DNA from: Henriciella sp. | GTDB taxonomy: Bacteria > Pseudomonadota > Alphaproteobacteria > Caulobacterales > Hyphomonadaceae | NCBI GenBank assembly: GCA_029238175.1 | Contig: JAQWGO010000035.1 | Coordinates: forward strand, 1-42,683 | Reading direction: 5' to 3' | Length of the DNA: 42,683 bases | Shown: positions 1 through 9,002 of the stretch, in pieces | Position numbering within the stretch: the stretch's first letter is position 1 | Layout of the letters: every line of letters begins with the position of its first letter | Program-made: the position numbers and the translations under genes | Notes under the pieces: model-generated | Seen by the model: the letters and a program-made list of their open reading frames with translations, nothing else | Told to the model about the DNA's origin: nothing | Database searches by the model: none

Positions 1-1
1 G

Positions 2-607
2 CTTGGCCTGACCAATGCGCACTTCATTTTGCATGATTGGGGCGGCATATCCGGCCTGCGCGTTGTTGCGAACAATCAAGAGCATGTCGCGAGCGTGATT
101 TACTCCAATACTGGTTTCCCAACTTGGCAGCCCGGAAAAGAGATGACAGAAATGAATCGGCCGGGAACCGAGTTCCTGCGGACATTCCAAGACACAATCC
201 GGCAGATGGAAGACTGGCAGCATTGGGAGCAGGTGGCATCCATGGTGCTTACGGATATGAACGCTTCTGTCAAAGCTGGCTTTGCCGCCCCGTGCCCAGA
301 TCCATCTTATGTCGTTGCCAATCGCAAGTTCGCACTGATGTTACCCACGCGGAATGATAATCCGATGCTGGAGGACAACTGGCGGGCCCTGGAGAAACTC
401 AAATCATTCGAGAAACCATTCTTGTGCGTTTATTCCGACAAGGACATCGTTGCGCCAAAGGGATATGAATCCGTGCGCCCATACATCCCCGGCGCGGCCG
501 CTTATGAGCCAATTATTCTAGAAGGCGGCAGTCACTTCCTATTGGAAGACGTGCCCGATGCTTACTGTGACGCAGTGCTCAAACACTTGAGCGCTCTTGT
601 GCTGTAG
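2..607 (+). CDS. Haloalkane dehalogenase-like alpha/beta hydrolase, 5' end outside the window
   Basis: The frame is open to the left edge, so the N-terminal part including the oxyanion-hole region is missing; a TTG at 29 is internal and is not the start. What remains has the nucleophile elbow HDWGG (Asp nucleophile followed by the Trp that binds halide in dehalogenases), then SNTGFPT, which recalls the NTGLPT stretch of class I haloalkane dehalogenases. SDKDIVAP supplies a probable acid and GGSHFLLEDVPD the catalytic His. Family knowledge: these enzymes hydrolyse carbon-halogen bonds in the cytoplasm; epoxide hydrolases share the HDWGG elbow and are the main alternative. It lies just upstream of, and in the same direction as, a TonB-dependent receptor. 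Confidence 0.75.
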   Translation, partial: LGLTNAHFILHDWGGISGLRVVANNQEHVASVIYSNTGFPTWQPGKEMTEMNRPGTEFLRTFQDTIRQMEDWQHWEQVASMVLTDMNASVKAGFAAPCPDPSYVVANRKFALMLPTRNDNPMLEDNWRALEKLKSFEKPFLCVYSDKDIVAPKGYESVRPYIPGAAAYEPIILEGGSHFLLEDVPDAYCDAVLKHLSALVL

Positions 608-621
608 CCGGGTAAATTAAA

Positions 622-640
622 TTGGCAAACAATCTGCCAA
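622..640. promoter_or_regulatory. Inverted repeat TTGGCA-N7-TGCCAA, candidate TetR operator (site 1)
   Basis: The 19-bp sequence TTGGCAAACAATCTGCCAA has perfect 6-bp arms around a 7-bp spacer. It lies 15 bp past the stop of the hydrolase and 113 bp before the receptor start. The same arms recur at 695-711 and 4201-4219 and imperfectly at 11467-11483, which suggests one dimeric repressor. The TetR protein encoded at 3444-4070 is the natural candidate; this link is inference. Confidence 0.6.
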
Positions 641-694
641 ATATTCCGGTTTCCATATTGTGTCTTCCATGAGGATAGGTTAACCCAACAGTAA

Positions 695-711
695 TGGCAG
701 ATAACATGCCA
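695..711. promoter_or_regulatory. Inverted repeat TGGCA-N7-TGCCA, candidate TetR operator (site 2)
   Basis: TGGCAGATAACATGCCA has perfect 5-bp arms and the same 7-bp spacer as site 1, with its centre 72 bp downstream of it and 42 bp before the receptor start codon. Its left flank and left half, GTAATGGCAGATA, are identical to the site in front of the GST operon. The placement fits a repressor covering the core promoter or the early transcript of the receptor gene. Confidence 0.65.
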
Positions 712-752
712 AATGAAAAATTTCAAATTTTGGGATAATTCGGGAGGAAACA

Positions 753-3335
753 ATGAAATCAGGATCACTCAACACATTGCTAATAGGCGCTTCGATCGTG
801 GCGCTGTCTCAGACGGGCGTTGCATTTGCCCAACAGGATGAGACGGCTGCCTCGCAGCCAACGGAAACTGAGGCCGGACGCCGCTTGGGAACGGTCACAG
901 TTAACGCGACACGCCGAGAATCAAGCATTCAAGATGTTCCGATTGCGGTAACCGCCCTCGACGCAGATGCGCTTGAACAGGCAGGCGTGGCTGACATCTC
1001 AGACCTGCCCGCGCTCTCAGCGAGTTTCAATATGAGTAACTCGAATTCTGAGTCGGCAGGATCAACACTGAGAATTCGAGGCGTTGGGACGACCGGAAAT
1101 AATGCGGGGCTGGAAGGTGCCGTAGGTGTCTTCCTAGACGGCGTTTATCTCTCACGTCCGGGTGTGGCCCTCGGTGACTTGGTGGACCTTGAAAAGATTG
1201 AAGTGCTGCGCGGGCCTCAAGGTACACTGTTTGGACGCAATACATCAGCGGGCGCACTTAATATTCGAACCAGAAAACCTAATCTCGAATACGTGGAAGG
1301 GTTCGGCAATCTAACAGTTGGAAATTATAATGCGCTGAAGGTTCAGGCCGGCATTTCCGTACCATTGGTAAAAGATAAAGTTGCAGTACGTTTATCTGGT
1401 GCTGTGAATGAACGGGATGGATTTCTTGATAGTTCAAATCCAAATAGCCCGGACGGAAGTCTGACCAAAGACCGTTGGATGGTACGCGGCCAGCTTTATG
1501 CTGAGCCAACTGAGAACGTGAATTTGCGCGTGATTCTCGACCATTCTAATGCAGACGATCTTTGCTGTGACACGGTACATCTGTCAGAATCGTCGCTCTT
1601 GCCTGTCTTTCCACTCGCCGGGCTTCCAGCCGATGGCGGCGCACCTGTCGTCGGTTTCAATGATGCTTTTGACGGGCTGGTCGGGAATGGTGGACGATTC
1701 CAGGATCCTAGCGAGCAGACAGGGATTTCTGCAGAACTCAACTGGGATTTAGGCGGCGCTAATCTAACCTATCTTGGATCGTATCGAGAGTTTGATTCGA
1801 AACCAAACGTACAGGACCCAGACTTTCTGTTGCTGGATGTTCTGTCCGTCGGTGGCCCAACAGCCAACGCGCCAAGTGGTCAGCAGATTGAAACGCTGTC
1901 GCATGAGCTAAGGCTGCAAGGAAATGCCTTTGATGATCGGTTGGATTGGCTGGTCGGCGCCTATTATTCGCAAGAAGATATTCAACTTGATCAAACGCTA
2001 ACGCTTGGCGCAGATTATCAGGCTTATGCAGGCGCGCGTTTCCTGGCGGTTCCTGGGGTCTTTCAGGGGTTTGGCGGGAATCCGCTTTTGGCATTGACCA
2101 GAAGCGCGTCCAATCCACTGGGCGTCAGTGCTGAAGGTAATTTTGCTCAAAACCGCTTCCTGCAAGAAGGCGAGTCCTTCTCCGTGTTCACGCACAATGT
2201 ACTCAGTGTAACGGACAAGTTGGATCTGACGCTCGGGCTTCGTTACGTCGATGAGTCTAAGGATGGGTCCTTCGATCAGGTGGCGGCGAACGCAGCGGCA
2301 TGCGAGGCGATTATCGGCAATATCACAGGCGGTGCGATCCCTGCAAACCTTGCCGGCGGCGCGCTAGGACTCACATGCTTATCGCAAGCGGCGCCTGCGG
2401 ATTTGCCAACTTCTTCGATCCTACCAACACCCCGCACGTATGATGAAACATTCGAAGATGATGAACTCGTCTATACGCTGAAAGCCAGCTATGCGCTCAC
2501 GGATGATGTAAACGCATATGCAGGTTTCACGCATGGCTTCAAGTCCGGCGGTTTCAATCTCGACCCATTGTCTGCGGTTGTTTTGAATGGATCTGCTGTT
2601 CAGCAAGGTATCGCAACCAATATGCCTGTGGCACCAGAGTTTGGCGATCCATCATTCGATTCTGAAAAGATCGACGTTTATGAGATTGGACTAAAGGCTG
2701 ACCTATTGGGGGGACGCGCGCGGATAAATGCTGCAGCGTTCATACAGCAGATGGAAGATTTCCAGGTCCTTGAATTCACCGGCCTACAATTTGTGACATT
2801 CAATGTACCAGAAGCGGAATCTAACGGGTTTGAGGTTGAGGGGCAGTTTCTAGTCACGCCGGATTTGATTTTGAACGGCGCCGTAACCTATACCGATGCC
2901 AAATATCCTGACGGGTGTGACGGGGGCGCGCCAAATGCGACAGTCTCTCGTCTATGCGGAAACTCGCTGACCAATGCGCCTGACTGGGTGGCTTTGTTCG
3001 GGGGGCAATATTCCCGCGACCTTACAAATGCCGGACATCGCGGCTTCGTAAGTGCGGCTGCGCGCTACGAGAGCGATCGGCGAACCAGCACTCAGGCGGT
3101 TCTGGCTGATGGTTCTCTCAATCCGTTTGACGTACAGGACGCTAATACCAAACTCGATCTGCGCGCCGGTATTGCCAGCCCTGATGATCGTTGGGCGCTG
3201 GAAATCTGGGGCAAGAACGTGACCGACGAAAGAACGCGTTCGGTAACCTTCGATATTCCATTGAACGTGGGTGCCCGCGGTGCCTTCGTACAAGACCCCG
3301 CCACATATGGTGTGACGTTGAGGCTTAAACATTAG
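753..3335 (+). CDS. TonB-dependent outer-membrane receptor
   Basis: The 860-residue protein begins with a signal peptide (about residues 1-26, ending AFA-QQ), followed by a TonB-box-like GTVTVNATRRE and a plug domain (about 45-165) with RIRGVGT, VFLDGVYLSRPG and LRGPQGTLFGRN. The rest is the 22-strand beta-barrel, with TLGLRYVDE, GFTHGFKSGGFN and YEIGLKADLL typical of the sphingomonad/caulobacterial iron-complex receptor family. The final residue is His after VTLRL rather than the usual aromatic. Start ATG is preceded by GGGAGGAAAC. It imports a substrate across the outer membrane using TonB energy. The substrate is unknown, but the sulfatase and dehalogenase neighbours argue for an organic compound rather than a siderophore. 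Two operator-like repeats sit upstream. Confidence 0.95.
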   Translation: MKSGSLNTLLIGASIVALSQTGVAFAQQDETAASQPTETEAGRRLGTVTVNATRRESSIQDVPIAVTALDADALEQAGVADISDLPALSASFNMSNSNSESAGSTLRIRGVGTTGNNAGLEGAVGVFLDGVYLSRPGVALGDLVDLEKIEVLRGPQGTLFGRNTSAGALNIRTRKPNLEYVEGFGNLTVGNYNALKVQAGISVPLVKDKVAVRLSGAVNERDGFLDSSNPNSPDGSLTKDRWMVRGQLYAEPTENVNLRVILDHSNADDLCCDTVHLSESSLLPVFPLAGLPADGGAPVVGFNDAFDGLVGNGGRFQDPSEQTGISAELNWDLGGANLTYLGSYREFDSKPNVQDPDFLLLDVLSVGGPTANAPSGQQIETLSHELRLQGNAFDDRLDWLVGAYYSQEDIQLDQTLTLGADYQAYAGARFLAVPGVFQGFGGNPLLALTRSASNPLGVSAEGNFAQNRFLQEGESFSVFTHNVLSVTDKLDLTLGLRYVDESKDGSFDQVAANAAACEAIIGNITGGAIPANLAGGALGLTCLSQAAPADLPTSSILPTPRTYDETFEDDELVYTLKASYALTDDVNAYAGFTHGFKSGGFNLDPLSAVVLNGSAVQQGIATNMPVAPEFGDPSFDSEKIDVYEIGLKADLLGGRARINAAAFIQQMEDFQVLEFTGLQFVTFNVPEAESNGFEVEGQFLVTPDLILNGAVTYTDAKYPDGCDGGAPNATVSRLCGNSLTNAPDWVALFGGQYSRDLTNAGHRGFVSAAARYESDRRTSTQAVLADGSLNPFDVQDANTKLDLRAGIASPDDRWALEIWGKNVTDERTRSVTFDIPLNVGARGAFVQDPATYGVTLRLKH

Positions 3336-3363
3336 TGGCTCTATAATTTCTCCCAGCCGACTT

Positions 3364-3391
3364 TGGGCGACCTCTTTGGTCGCCCATTTTT
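3364..3391 (+). terminator. Rho-independent terminator after the TonB receptor
   Basis: TGGGCGACC and GGTCGCCCA form a perfect 9-bp stem with loop TCTTT, followed at once by five T. It ends the receptor transcript 29 bp past its stop. On the other strand there is no T-run, so it should act only on plus-strand transcription, leaving the convergent TetR gene unaffected. Confidence 0.85.
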
Positions 3392-3443
3392 GAGCCTAGT
3401 CTCAGTGAGGCGGTCTAAGTGATTGTAATTTACAGCGGTGATA

Positions 3444-4070
3444 TCAGTCTAAATCGACGCCCGCGATAAGACCTTCCAGCATCAGTCTTATCGATGTCTT
3501 GGCGCTTTCAACCGACCGTTTCTGATCCTGTCGCAAGTGCCGCCAGGTGGAGAAATCCAAAGCGACCTCAATCGCACCAAACAAATCCCGATTAGATGTA
3601 ATCTCTTCGGGTAGGATATTCTTCAAAGCAGAACGTAAGTACAAAATGTCACGTTCATGCTGCTCACCGAGGAAGTCTGACTGGAACCGCCGAAGGGTCA
3701 TGCACATTTTCATTGGAAAGACAGTTTCATACAATTCTGCGCGCTTTTCCAAACATTCAAACAAGCGGTCCTGCCACTTCGTGGACTCATAAGGCGCTAC
3801 GATCATAGGCATAACCGCTTCGCTAATTTCTTGAGCCATTTCATCATAGATACTGTCCATATCTTCGAAATGACGAAAAACAGTGCGCATGCCGACCTTG
3901 GCACGGTCTGCGACGCTGACGGCGCTGGGTGCCATATCTCCCTCGGCGAGAAGCTCAAACAGTGCCTCAATGATGCGCCTGCGGCTTCGATTGCTGCGCA
4001 AACGGCGTCCGTCATTCGTCTCTGCGTCAATTGCCGGAAAAGGATTTTTAGATAGCGATGAGGTCTTCAA
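3444..4070 (-). CDS. TetR-family transcriptional regulator
   Basis: The N-terminal helix-turn-helix spans about residues 20-65 (RRRIIEALFELLAEGD, then APSAVSVADRAKVGMRTVFRHFEDMDSIYDEM), with the usual TetR ending VGMRTVFRHF. The remaining 140 residues form a helical ligand domain with no recognisable ligand signature. A longer frame reaches a GTG at 4148, but the added residues are hydrophobic and unlike a TetR start. TTG at 4070 has GGGAG seven bases upstream and gives a normal 208 residues, so I prefer it. The gene is divergent from the sulfatase, and the shared 200-bp interval carries a perfect operator-like repeat. It probably represses itself, the sulfatase, the receptor and the GST operon until a substrate-derived inducer binds. 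Confidence 0.85.
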   Translation of the reverse strand: MKTSSLSKNPFPAIDAETNDGRRLRSNRSRRRIIEALFELLAEGDMAPSAVSVADRAKVGMRTVFRHFEDMDSIYDEMAQEISEAVMPMIVAPYESTKWQDRLFECLEKRAELYETVFPMKMCMTLRRFQSDFLGEQHERDILYLRSALKNILPEEITSNRDLFGAIEVALDFSTWRHLRQDQKRSVESAKTSIRLMLEGLIAGVDLD

Positions 4071-4200
4071 GATCGCGCTCCCAATAATGGCGTTCAGCGT
4101 GACGATATAGGGGGAAGTTGCAAAAAAAGAAATAACAGCAGCGAACACAACGTTCTCAACCGAAACAATCTATTTTCGAACTTGCGCCACACATGAATAA

Positions 4201-4219
4201 ATGGCAAGTCGTATGCCAT
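4201..4219. promoter_or_regulatory. Inverted repeat ATGGCA-N7-TGCCAT, candidate TetR operator (site 3)
   Basis: ATGGCAAGTCGTATGCCAT has perfect 6-bp arms and the 7-bp spacer shared by sites 1 and 2. It lies in the divergent interval between tetR and the sulfatase, 52 bp before the sulfatase start, where one bound dimer could control both directions. This is the best single argument that the neighbouring TetR protein reads this motif. Confidence 0.7.
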
Positions 4220-4270
4220 AAGGTGAATGTGCGGGGATTTGTATCCGGTTCATGATTTTTGGGAGAGGCG

Positions 4271-5947
4271 ATGATGTGGAAGAAATTTGTAATCGGCTTG
4301 CTCATCGCCATTTTGGGTGCGGGTATTCTGGCCTGGTTTAACCGCTCAACGATCTTAACGCACATTGTTCTAGACCGTGTAAAATCTTCGCATTATCCCG
4401 TGGCAGACAATAAAGCTGTCACTTGGCAGCAAGGTCCTTCTGAGGCTGTGCTTCCAATTGGAGAGCGACCACCGAACGTCGTGTTCATTCTGCTGGATGA
4501 TTTAGGCATCAATGACTTGTCCACCTTTGGCGGGGGCGTTGCAGGAGGGCGCGTACCAACACCAAATATTGACCTCCTCGCGTTTGACGGCGCACTTTTC
4601 ACGCAGGCCTATTCCGGAACCGGTACATGCGCGCCATCGCGGGCTATGCTAATGACAGGGAGATATCCGATAAGGCACGGGTTTGAATTCACGCCGACGC
4701 CGGAAGGCATGGGGCGTGTAATTTCAACCATCGCAAATGGAAGTGATCGTGGGGCGCTGCCTGATGTCGAATATGCGACAGAAAACTCAGACACGCGTGT
4801 CGCTTATGATGATATGGGGCTTCCGGGATCTGAGGTGACAATCGCCGAAATACTGCAGGACCAAGACTATCACACGGTTCATATTGGCAAGTGGCACCTT
4901 GGCCGTAATCAGGAAAGCCGGCCAACTTCGCAAGGCTTCGACGAAAGCCTGCTCATGCATAGTATGCTATATCTGCCCGAGGACGACCCGTCCGTTGTCA
5001 ACGCGCGGCTGGATTTTGATCCGATAGATCAATTCTTATGGGCACGCGGGCAGTATGCCGCCTCCTATAATATGGGTGAGCCTTTTGAGCCGGGCGGCTA
5101 TCTCACCGACTGGTGGACGGATGAAACGCTGAACGTGATTGAGGCGAACAAAAACCGCCCTTTCTTTTTATATTTGGCGCATTGGGCGCCTCACACACCG
5201 CTGCAGGCGACGAAGGAAGATTATGAAGCTGTCGGTGATATCGAGCCGCATCGTTTGCGCGTCTATGCCGCGATGCTCCATGCGCTTGATCGCAGTGTCG
5301 GCCGCGTGATGGATAAACTTGAAGAAGAGGGTTTGGCGGAGAATACGATTATTGTTCTCAGCAGTGATAATGGCGGGGCGGGCTATGTTGGCTTGCCAGA
5401 GCTTAATGCCCCTTATCGCGGTTGGAAGATCAGCCTGTTTGAAGGCGGTATCCGCGTGCCTCTATTTGTGAAATGGCCGGGCAAAATTGCACCCGGCACA
5501 GTGGTCGAAACGCCTGTTGCGCATATAGATGTCATGCCGACGCTTGCCGCTGCGACGGGCGCGGTGCTGCCTGATGATGTGGTGATTGATGGCCAGAACC
5601 TGTTGCCCGTTATGACAGGCACAGGCGATGTGGTTCGGGAGAATGACGCGATTTACTGGCAGTCCGGCTATTATCAGGTTGTTCGCGCTGGAGACTGGAA
5701 GCTGCAGGTTGATGGTAAGCAGAATAAAGTCTGGCTATTCGATCTCGCAAATGACCCGACCGAGCAGAATAATCTGGCCGATGCCCACCCTGAAAAAGTC
5801 GCTGAACTGCAAGGGCTGCTGGAGGCGCATCAGGCAAACTACGATGGGCCACTTTACAGTTACGAAATGGAGTCGCCTCAGCCAATTGACACCACTGGCG
5901 CTCAAACGGCGACGGAAGACGATGAGTATGTCTGGGTCCCGAATTAA
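4271..5947 (+). CDS. Membrane-anchored Cys-type sulfatase (sulfatase family S1)
   Basis: Residues 5-22 form one hydrophobic segment (signal anchor), placing the enzyme in the periplasm. The alkaline-phosphatase-like fold shows the metal-binding ILLDDLG (Asp76-Asp77) and the sulfatase signature CAPSR at Cys120 followed by MLMTGRYP, the Cys that is oxidised to formylglycine. HIGKWHLG and SSDNGG are further metal and active-site motifs. It should hydrolyse a sulfate ester; the substrate is not predictable, though overall layout resembles arylsulfatases. ATG 4271 (or 4274) follows GGGAGAGG; the longer TTG start at 4259 would lie inside that site. A formylglycine-generating-enzyme-like gene for its maturation sits at 9003-9944. 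The next gene starts 27 bp downstream on the same strand. Confidence 0.93.
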   Translation: MMWKKFVIGLLIAILGAGILAWFNRSTILTHIVLDRVKSSHYPVADNKAVTWQQGPSEAVLPIGERPPNVVFILLDDLGINDLSTFGGGVAGGRVPTPNIDLLAFDGALFTQAYSGTGTCAPSRAMLMTGRYPIRHGFEFTPTPEGMGRVISTIANGSDRGALPDVEYATENSDTRVAYDDMGLPGSEVTIAEILQDQDYHTVHIGKWHLGRNQESRPTSQGFDESLLMHSMLYLPEDDPSVVNARLDFDPIDQFLWARGQYAASYNMGEPFEPGGYLTDWWTDETLNVIEANKNRPFFLYLAHWAPHTPLQATKEDYEAVGDIEPHRLRVYAAMLHALDRSVGRVMDKLEEEGLAENTIIVLSSDNGGAGYVGLPELNAPYRGWKISLFEGGIRVPLFVKWPGKIAPGTVVETPVAHIDVMPTLAAATGAVLPDDVVIDGQNLLPVMTGTGDVVRENDAIYWQSGYYQVVRAGDWKLQVDGKQNKVWLFDLANDPTEQNNLADAHPEKVAELQGLLEAHQANYDGPLYSYEMESPQPIDTTGAQTATEDDEYVWVPN

Positions 5948-5974
5948 TGCTCTTAAGGCGGAAAGCGACACGCG

Positions 5975-7270
5975 ATGAGTATTAAGGCCAATCTGCAGAA
6001 CAGGGTTGCAAGGCACCTTTTCAGCCCCAAGCGCCGCGATGGCAAACGGCGCAAGGCTGAGCGCCAGCGACAGGCTCGCAGCGCGCCCCATGTGGTGAAG
6101 TACTACCATGAACTGGGCGACCCCTATTCGCACCTGATGGTGCAGGTGCTGCCGGAATTTTGTCGCCGCTACGATGTTGAGCTTGAAATACACATCGTAG
6201 CGCCTCCACCAGACTGGGCAGCGCCGGACCGTGAGCGGCTGCAGAGCTATAGCCGCCGGGATGCGGCTCTGCTCGCCGCTAAGGCCGGGCTCGATTATTT
6301 AGACCCCCAAGCGCAGCCATCTGATGACGCCTTGCTGACAGGGAACACAGCGCTGCTGCAGGCTGTCAAGGATGGGGCGTTCCTGCAACGTGCGGCGGAC
6401 ATCGGCAACGCTGTGTGGGGTGGCCATACGGTAGAGCACGATAGCGTTGACATAACCGAGGTCGCATCCGCGCTTACTGCAGCGGCAAAGCAGCGAGATG
6501 CTGACGGGCACTATCTGGGCGCAACCCTCCACTATGCTGGCGAGTGGTATTGGGGCGTGGACCGACTGCATTATCTGGAAAGCCGGTTATGCGAGCTGGG
6601 CGCAGCGAAGTCGGACGCTTCCGAAGCCATATTCGCCCCGCCAAACGTGCCCTCGCCCGGCGCATCGCCTGCAGATGGTGAGCGGCCCATCCTGCATTGG
6701 TATCTGTCGTTCCGCAGTCCTTATACAGGCATCGTTGCGGAACGGGTGAAAGCGCTGGCCGATTCTTATGACGCTGAGCTGAAGCTGCGATATGTCTTGC
6801 CCATGGTCATGCGGGGGATGCAGGTGCCTCGTGCTAAGGGTTATTACATTATGAGCGATACGGTGCGCGAAGCCGAGCGGCTTAGCGTTCCTTTTGGCAA
6901 GCTGGTTGACCCTGTGGGAAAGCCCGTCGAGCGCGGATACGCGATTTTGCATAAGGCGATTGAGCTTGGAAAAGGCTACGAATTTGTGCGCTCATTCCTC
7001 TCAGGCATCTGGGCCGAGGGGTTAGATGCGGGCAGCGACCGCGGGCTTAAGGCAATCACAGAACGCGCCGGATTAGCTTGGTCAGACATACAGCCTTTGC
7101 TGGGCGTTGATCACTGGCAGGCGGACGCCGAAGCCAATCAGGCCGAGATGTTCAGTCACGGTATTTGGGGTGTGCCTAGTTTTCGAATAGGCGACACCGC
7201 GATATGGGGACAAGATAGATTATGGGTGATTGAAGACGCCCTCATAGCAGAGCAGGATAAGACGAAATGA
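5975..7270 (+). CDS. Tandem DsbA-family / 2-hydroxychromene-2-carboxylate isomerase-like protein
   Basis: The 431 residues hold two thioredoxin-fold units of the DsbA/GST-kappa type. The first (about 38-215) starts VVKYYHELGDPYSHLM. The second (about 230-425) starts LHWYLSFRSPYTGI and ends GIWGVPSFRIGDTAIWGQDRL, which matches the cis-Pro and C-terminal motif (WGVPTF, FWGQDRL) of HCCA isomerase. Neither unit has a CxxC pair, so disulfide oxidase activity is unlikely. No signal peptide is seen; the N-terminus is basic. Related single-domain enzymes use glutathione to isomerise aromatic ring-fission products, so a glutathione-dependent cytoplasmic step is plausible. It overlaps the next gene by four bases (ATGA), so the two are translationally coupled. 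Confidence 0.75.
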   Translation: MSIKANLQNRVARHLFSPKRRDGKRRKAERQRQARSAPHVVKYYHELGDPYSHLMVQVLPEFCRRYDVELEIHIVAPPPDWAAPDRERLQSYSRRDAALLAAKAGLDYLDPQAQPSDDALLTGNTALLQAVKDGAFLQRAADIGNAVWGGHTVEHDSVDITEVASALTAAAKQRDADGHYLGATLHYAGEWYWGVDRLHYLESRLCELGAAKSDASEAIFAPPNVPSPGASPADGERPILHWYLSFRSPYTGIVAERVKALADSYDAELKLRYVLPMVMRGMQVPRAKGYYIMSDTVREAERLSVPFGKLVDPVGKPVERGYAILHKAIELGKGYEFVRSFLSGIWAEGLDAGSDRGLKAITERAGLAWSDIQPLLGVDHWQADAEANQAEMFSHGIWGVPSFRIGDTAIWGQDRLWVIEDALIAEQDKTK

Positions 7271-8352
7271 CTTGGCTAAAAAGAATACTCATCGCGCTGG
7301 TTGGCTTGGCAATTATCGCAGTAATCGGCTTTAATCTGTTTAAGGGCCAGATTGCCGAGCGCGCTTTTCAGCGCGCGATCGACAAGAATGCCGGAGTGGA
7401 CCGCAGCGCGACGCTTGGTGACGGCTTGCATGTTTATCTTTGCGGCACCGGATCGCCCATGCCGGATGCGACGCGCGCCGGGCCGTGTCTGGGCGTGCTG
7501 GCGGGGGATAAGGCTTTTGTGTTTGATGTCGGCTCCGGCGGCGTTCGCAATCTGGGCGCGATGGGCTTTCCGACGGGGCGCCTTGAGAGCGTGTATCTGA
7601 CGCATTTGCACTCAGATCATATAGATGGGCTGGGCGAATTGCTGATGCTGTCCTGGATTGGGGGCAGCCGGTCTGAGCCAACGCCTGTTCGCGGCCCGGT
7701 TGGCACAAGCGAAGTCGTCGGAGGGTTTAATGCCGCCTATCGCCTCGATAGCACTTATCGGGTTGCCCATCATGGCACTGAAGTCGCTAACCCCAATGGG
7801 TTTGGCGGCGCGCCCGAAGAGATCACCATCCCTGCTGGTCCCCGCGGGCAATTGGTGGTTCTTGATGAGGGCGATCTGAAAATCACGGCGATCCGCGTGT
7901 CACATGCACCGATTGAGCCAGCCTTCGGGTACCGGATTGATTATAAGGACAGGTCCATTTCGATCAGCGGTGACACAATTTACGAGCCTCGTTTTGTTGC
8001 CGCCTCTGAGGGTGTCGATCTGATGCTGCATGAAGCGCTCAGCAAGGAAATGGTTGAGACCATTGGCGCAAGACTTGGTGAGCGCGGGCTGGAGAACCCT
8101 GAAAAAATCTTCGCTGATATTCTGGATTATCATACCGACCCGGAAGAAGCCGCAAAGGCGGCGCAGGAGGCTCGAGCCGATCACCTCGTCTATTATCACA
8201 TCGTGCCGCAACTGCCGGTGAAAATGCTGGAGTCGGTTTTTCTGGGCGAGTCCAAATCAATGTTCGATGGCAAGATTACGGTTGGGCAAGACGGCATGAT
8301 TTTTAGCCTGCCTGCCGGTACAGATGAGATAAAAAAGCGAAAGGTGCTTTAG
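7267..8352 (+). CDS. Membrane-anchored metallo-beta-lactamase-fold hydrolase (RNase Z/AtsA-like)
   Basis: An N-terminal hydrophobic segment (about residues 6-24) suggests a signal anchor. The zinc-binding core THLHSDHIDG lies near residue 115, with later ligands in VSHAP, ISGDT and the YYHIVP region. The GTGSPMPD and VFDVGSGG motifs before the zinc site are those of the RNase Z/arylsulfatase AtsA branch rather than true beta-lactamases. An exported position makes tRNA processing unlikely; a hydrolase acting on an ester or sulfate ester is more plausible. The gene overlaps the preceding DsbA-like gene and is convergent with the membrane-tethered DUF1330 gene, only 4 bp separating the two stops. 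The substrate is unknown. Confidence 0.85.
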   Translation: MTWLKRILIALVGLAIIAVIGFNLFKGQIAERAFQRAIDKNAGVDRSATLGDGLHVYLCGTGSPMPDATRAGPCLGVLAGDKAFVFDVGSGGVRNLGAMGFPTGRLESVYLTHLHSDHIDGLGELLMLSWIGGSRSEPTPVRGPVGTSEVVGGFNAAYRLDSTYRVAHHGTEVANPNGFGGAPEEITIPAGPRGQLVVLDEGDLKITAIRVSHAPIEPAFGYRIDYKDRSISISGDTIYEPRFVAASEGVDLMLHEALSKEMVETIGARLGERGLENPEKIFADILDYHTDPEEAAKAAQEARADHLVYYHIVPQLPVKMLESVFLGESKSMFDGKITVGQDGMIFSLPAGTDEIKKRKVL

Positions 8353-8356
8353 GCAA

Positions 8357-8977
8357 CTACCTGCTGCGTGCGCGGCCCGCAATCCAGCTCATCGCGCGCA
8401 ATCCTGCCCAACCGAGCAGAATAAGCAGAAGCGCAAGCGTAAGCCGCACATGTAAAAATGTGATGGTAGGTCGCGTAATAAAAACCTCCGTATGTTCCAG
8501 CGCATCGAATTTACGGTGACTGTGAGGGGTCAATGCAGGGTCTTTTGCCATATTGATCAAATCGCGCAGAGATCGGTATCGAATGACACCAATGCGATCG
8601 ACTTCGGTGCCATACTCACCCAGCATCAAACCTGCGCGCTCTGAGATGAAAACTGGGTGTCCAGCCCGTTTGATAAGCTGAGGGAATATCGCACGGGCGT
8701 AAGCGCGATCAGCTGCCCGCGCTTCATCGCCGACTTTCAGTTGCTCAAGATTTACAGCGTAGAATTCCTTACCGTCATCCTTGGCAATCATCTCTTCCAG
8801 GTTGTCGGCGAGCCCGCTTTCACTGTCCGGATAGCTCGCCCGTAGTTGCGCAATCAGCAAGGCGCCCTCTTCTTGTGTGAGGGGCTTCCCATTCCCGCCA
8901 TACCACACCGAGAAGACGGTAAATAAAATGACGAGACTGGCCACCCAGCCGATCTTAACCCATCGCGTTTTTGTCAT
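8357..8977 (-). CDS. Membrane-tethered DUF1330-like protein
   Basis: The 206-residue protein has a transmembrane segment near each end (about 8-25 and 175-197) and a soluble domain between. That domain contains FYAVNLEQLK, ARAADRAYARAIFPQLIKRAGHPVF and RIGVIRYRSLRDLINMA, which parallel the MVNLLKF, YNIYAKEV and VAIVSYPSRADLWKM stretches of the DUF1330 protein two genes upstream; both probably share the ferredoxin-like alpha/beta fold. The frame extends to 9133 but that would overlap the upstream gene by 131 bp; ATG 8977, 25 bp past that stop, is preferred. It is last in the GST/DUF1330/FGE operon. Function unknown; two related domains, one soluble and one membrane-held, in one operon is unusual. 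Confidence 0.7.
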   Translation of the reverse strand: MTKTRWVKIGWVASLVILFTVFSVWYGGNGKPLTQEEGALLIAQLRASYPDSESGLADNLEEMIAKDDGKEFYAVNLEQLKVGDEARAADRAYARAIFPQLIKRAGHPVFISERAGLMLGEYGTEVDRIGVIRYRSLRDLINMAKDPALTPHSHRKFDALEHTEVFITRPTITFLHVRLTLALLLILLGWAGLRAMSWIAGRARSR

Positions 8978-9002
8978 CACTGTTTTATCTCGTTTGGTGT
9001 GA

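Noticed and set aside
3444-4148. Longer TetR frame from GTG 4148
   Set aside because: The extra 26 residues are hydrophobic and unlike TetR proteins; TTG 4070 has a well-placed GGGAG and gives a normal length.
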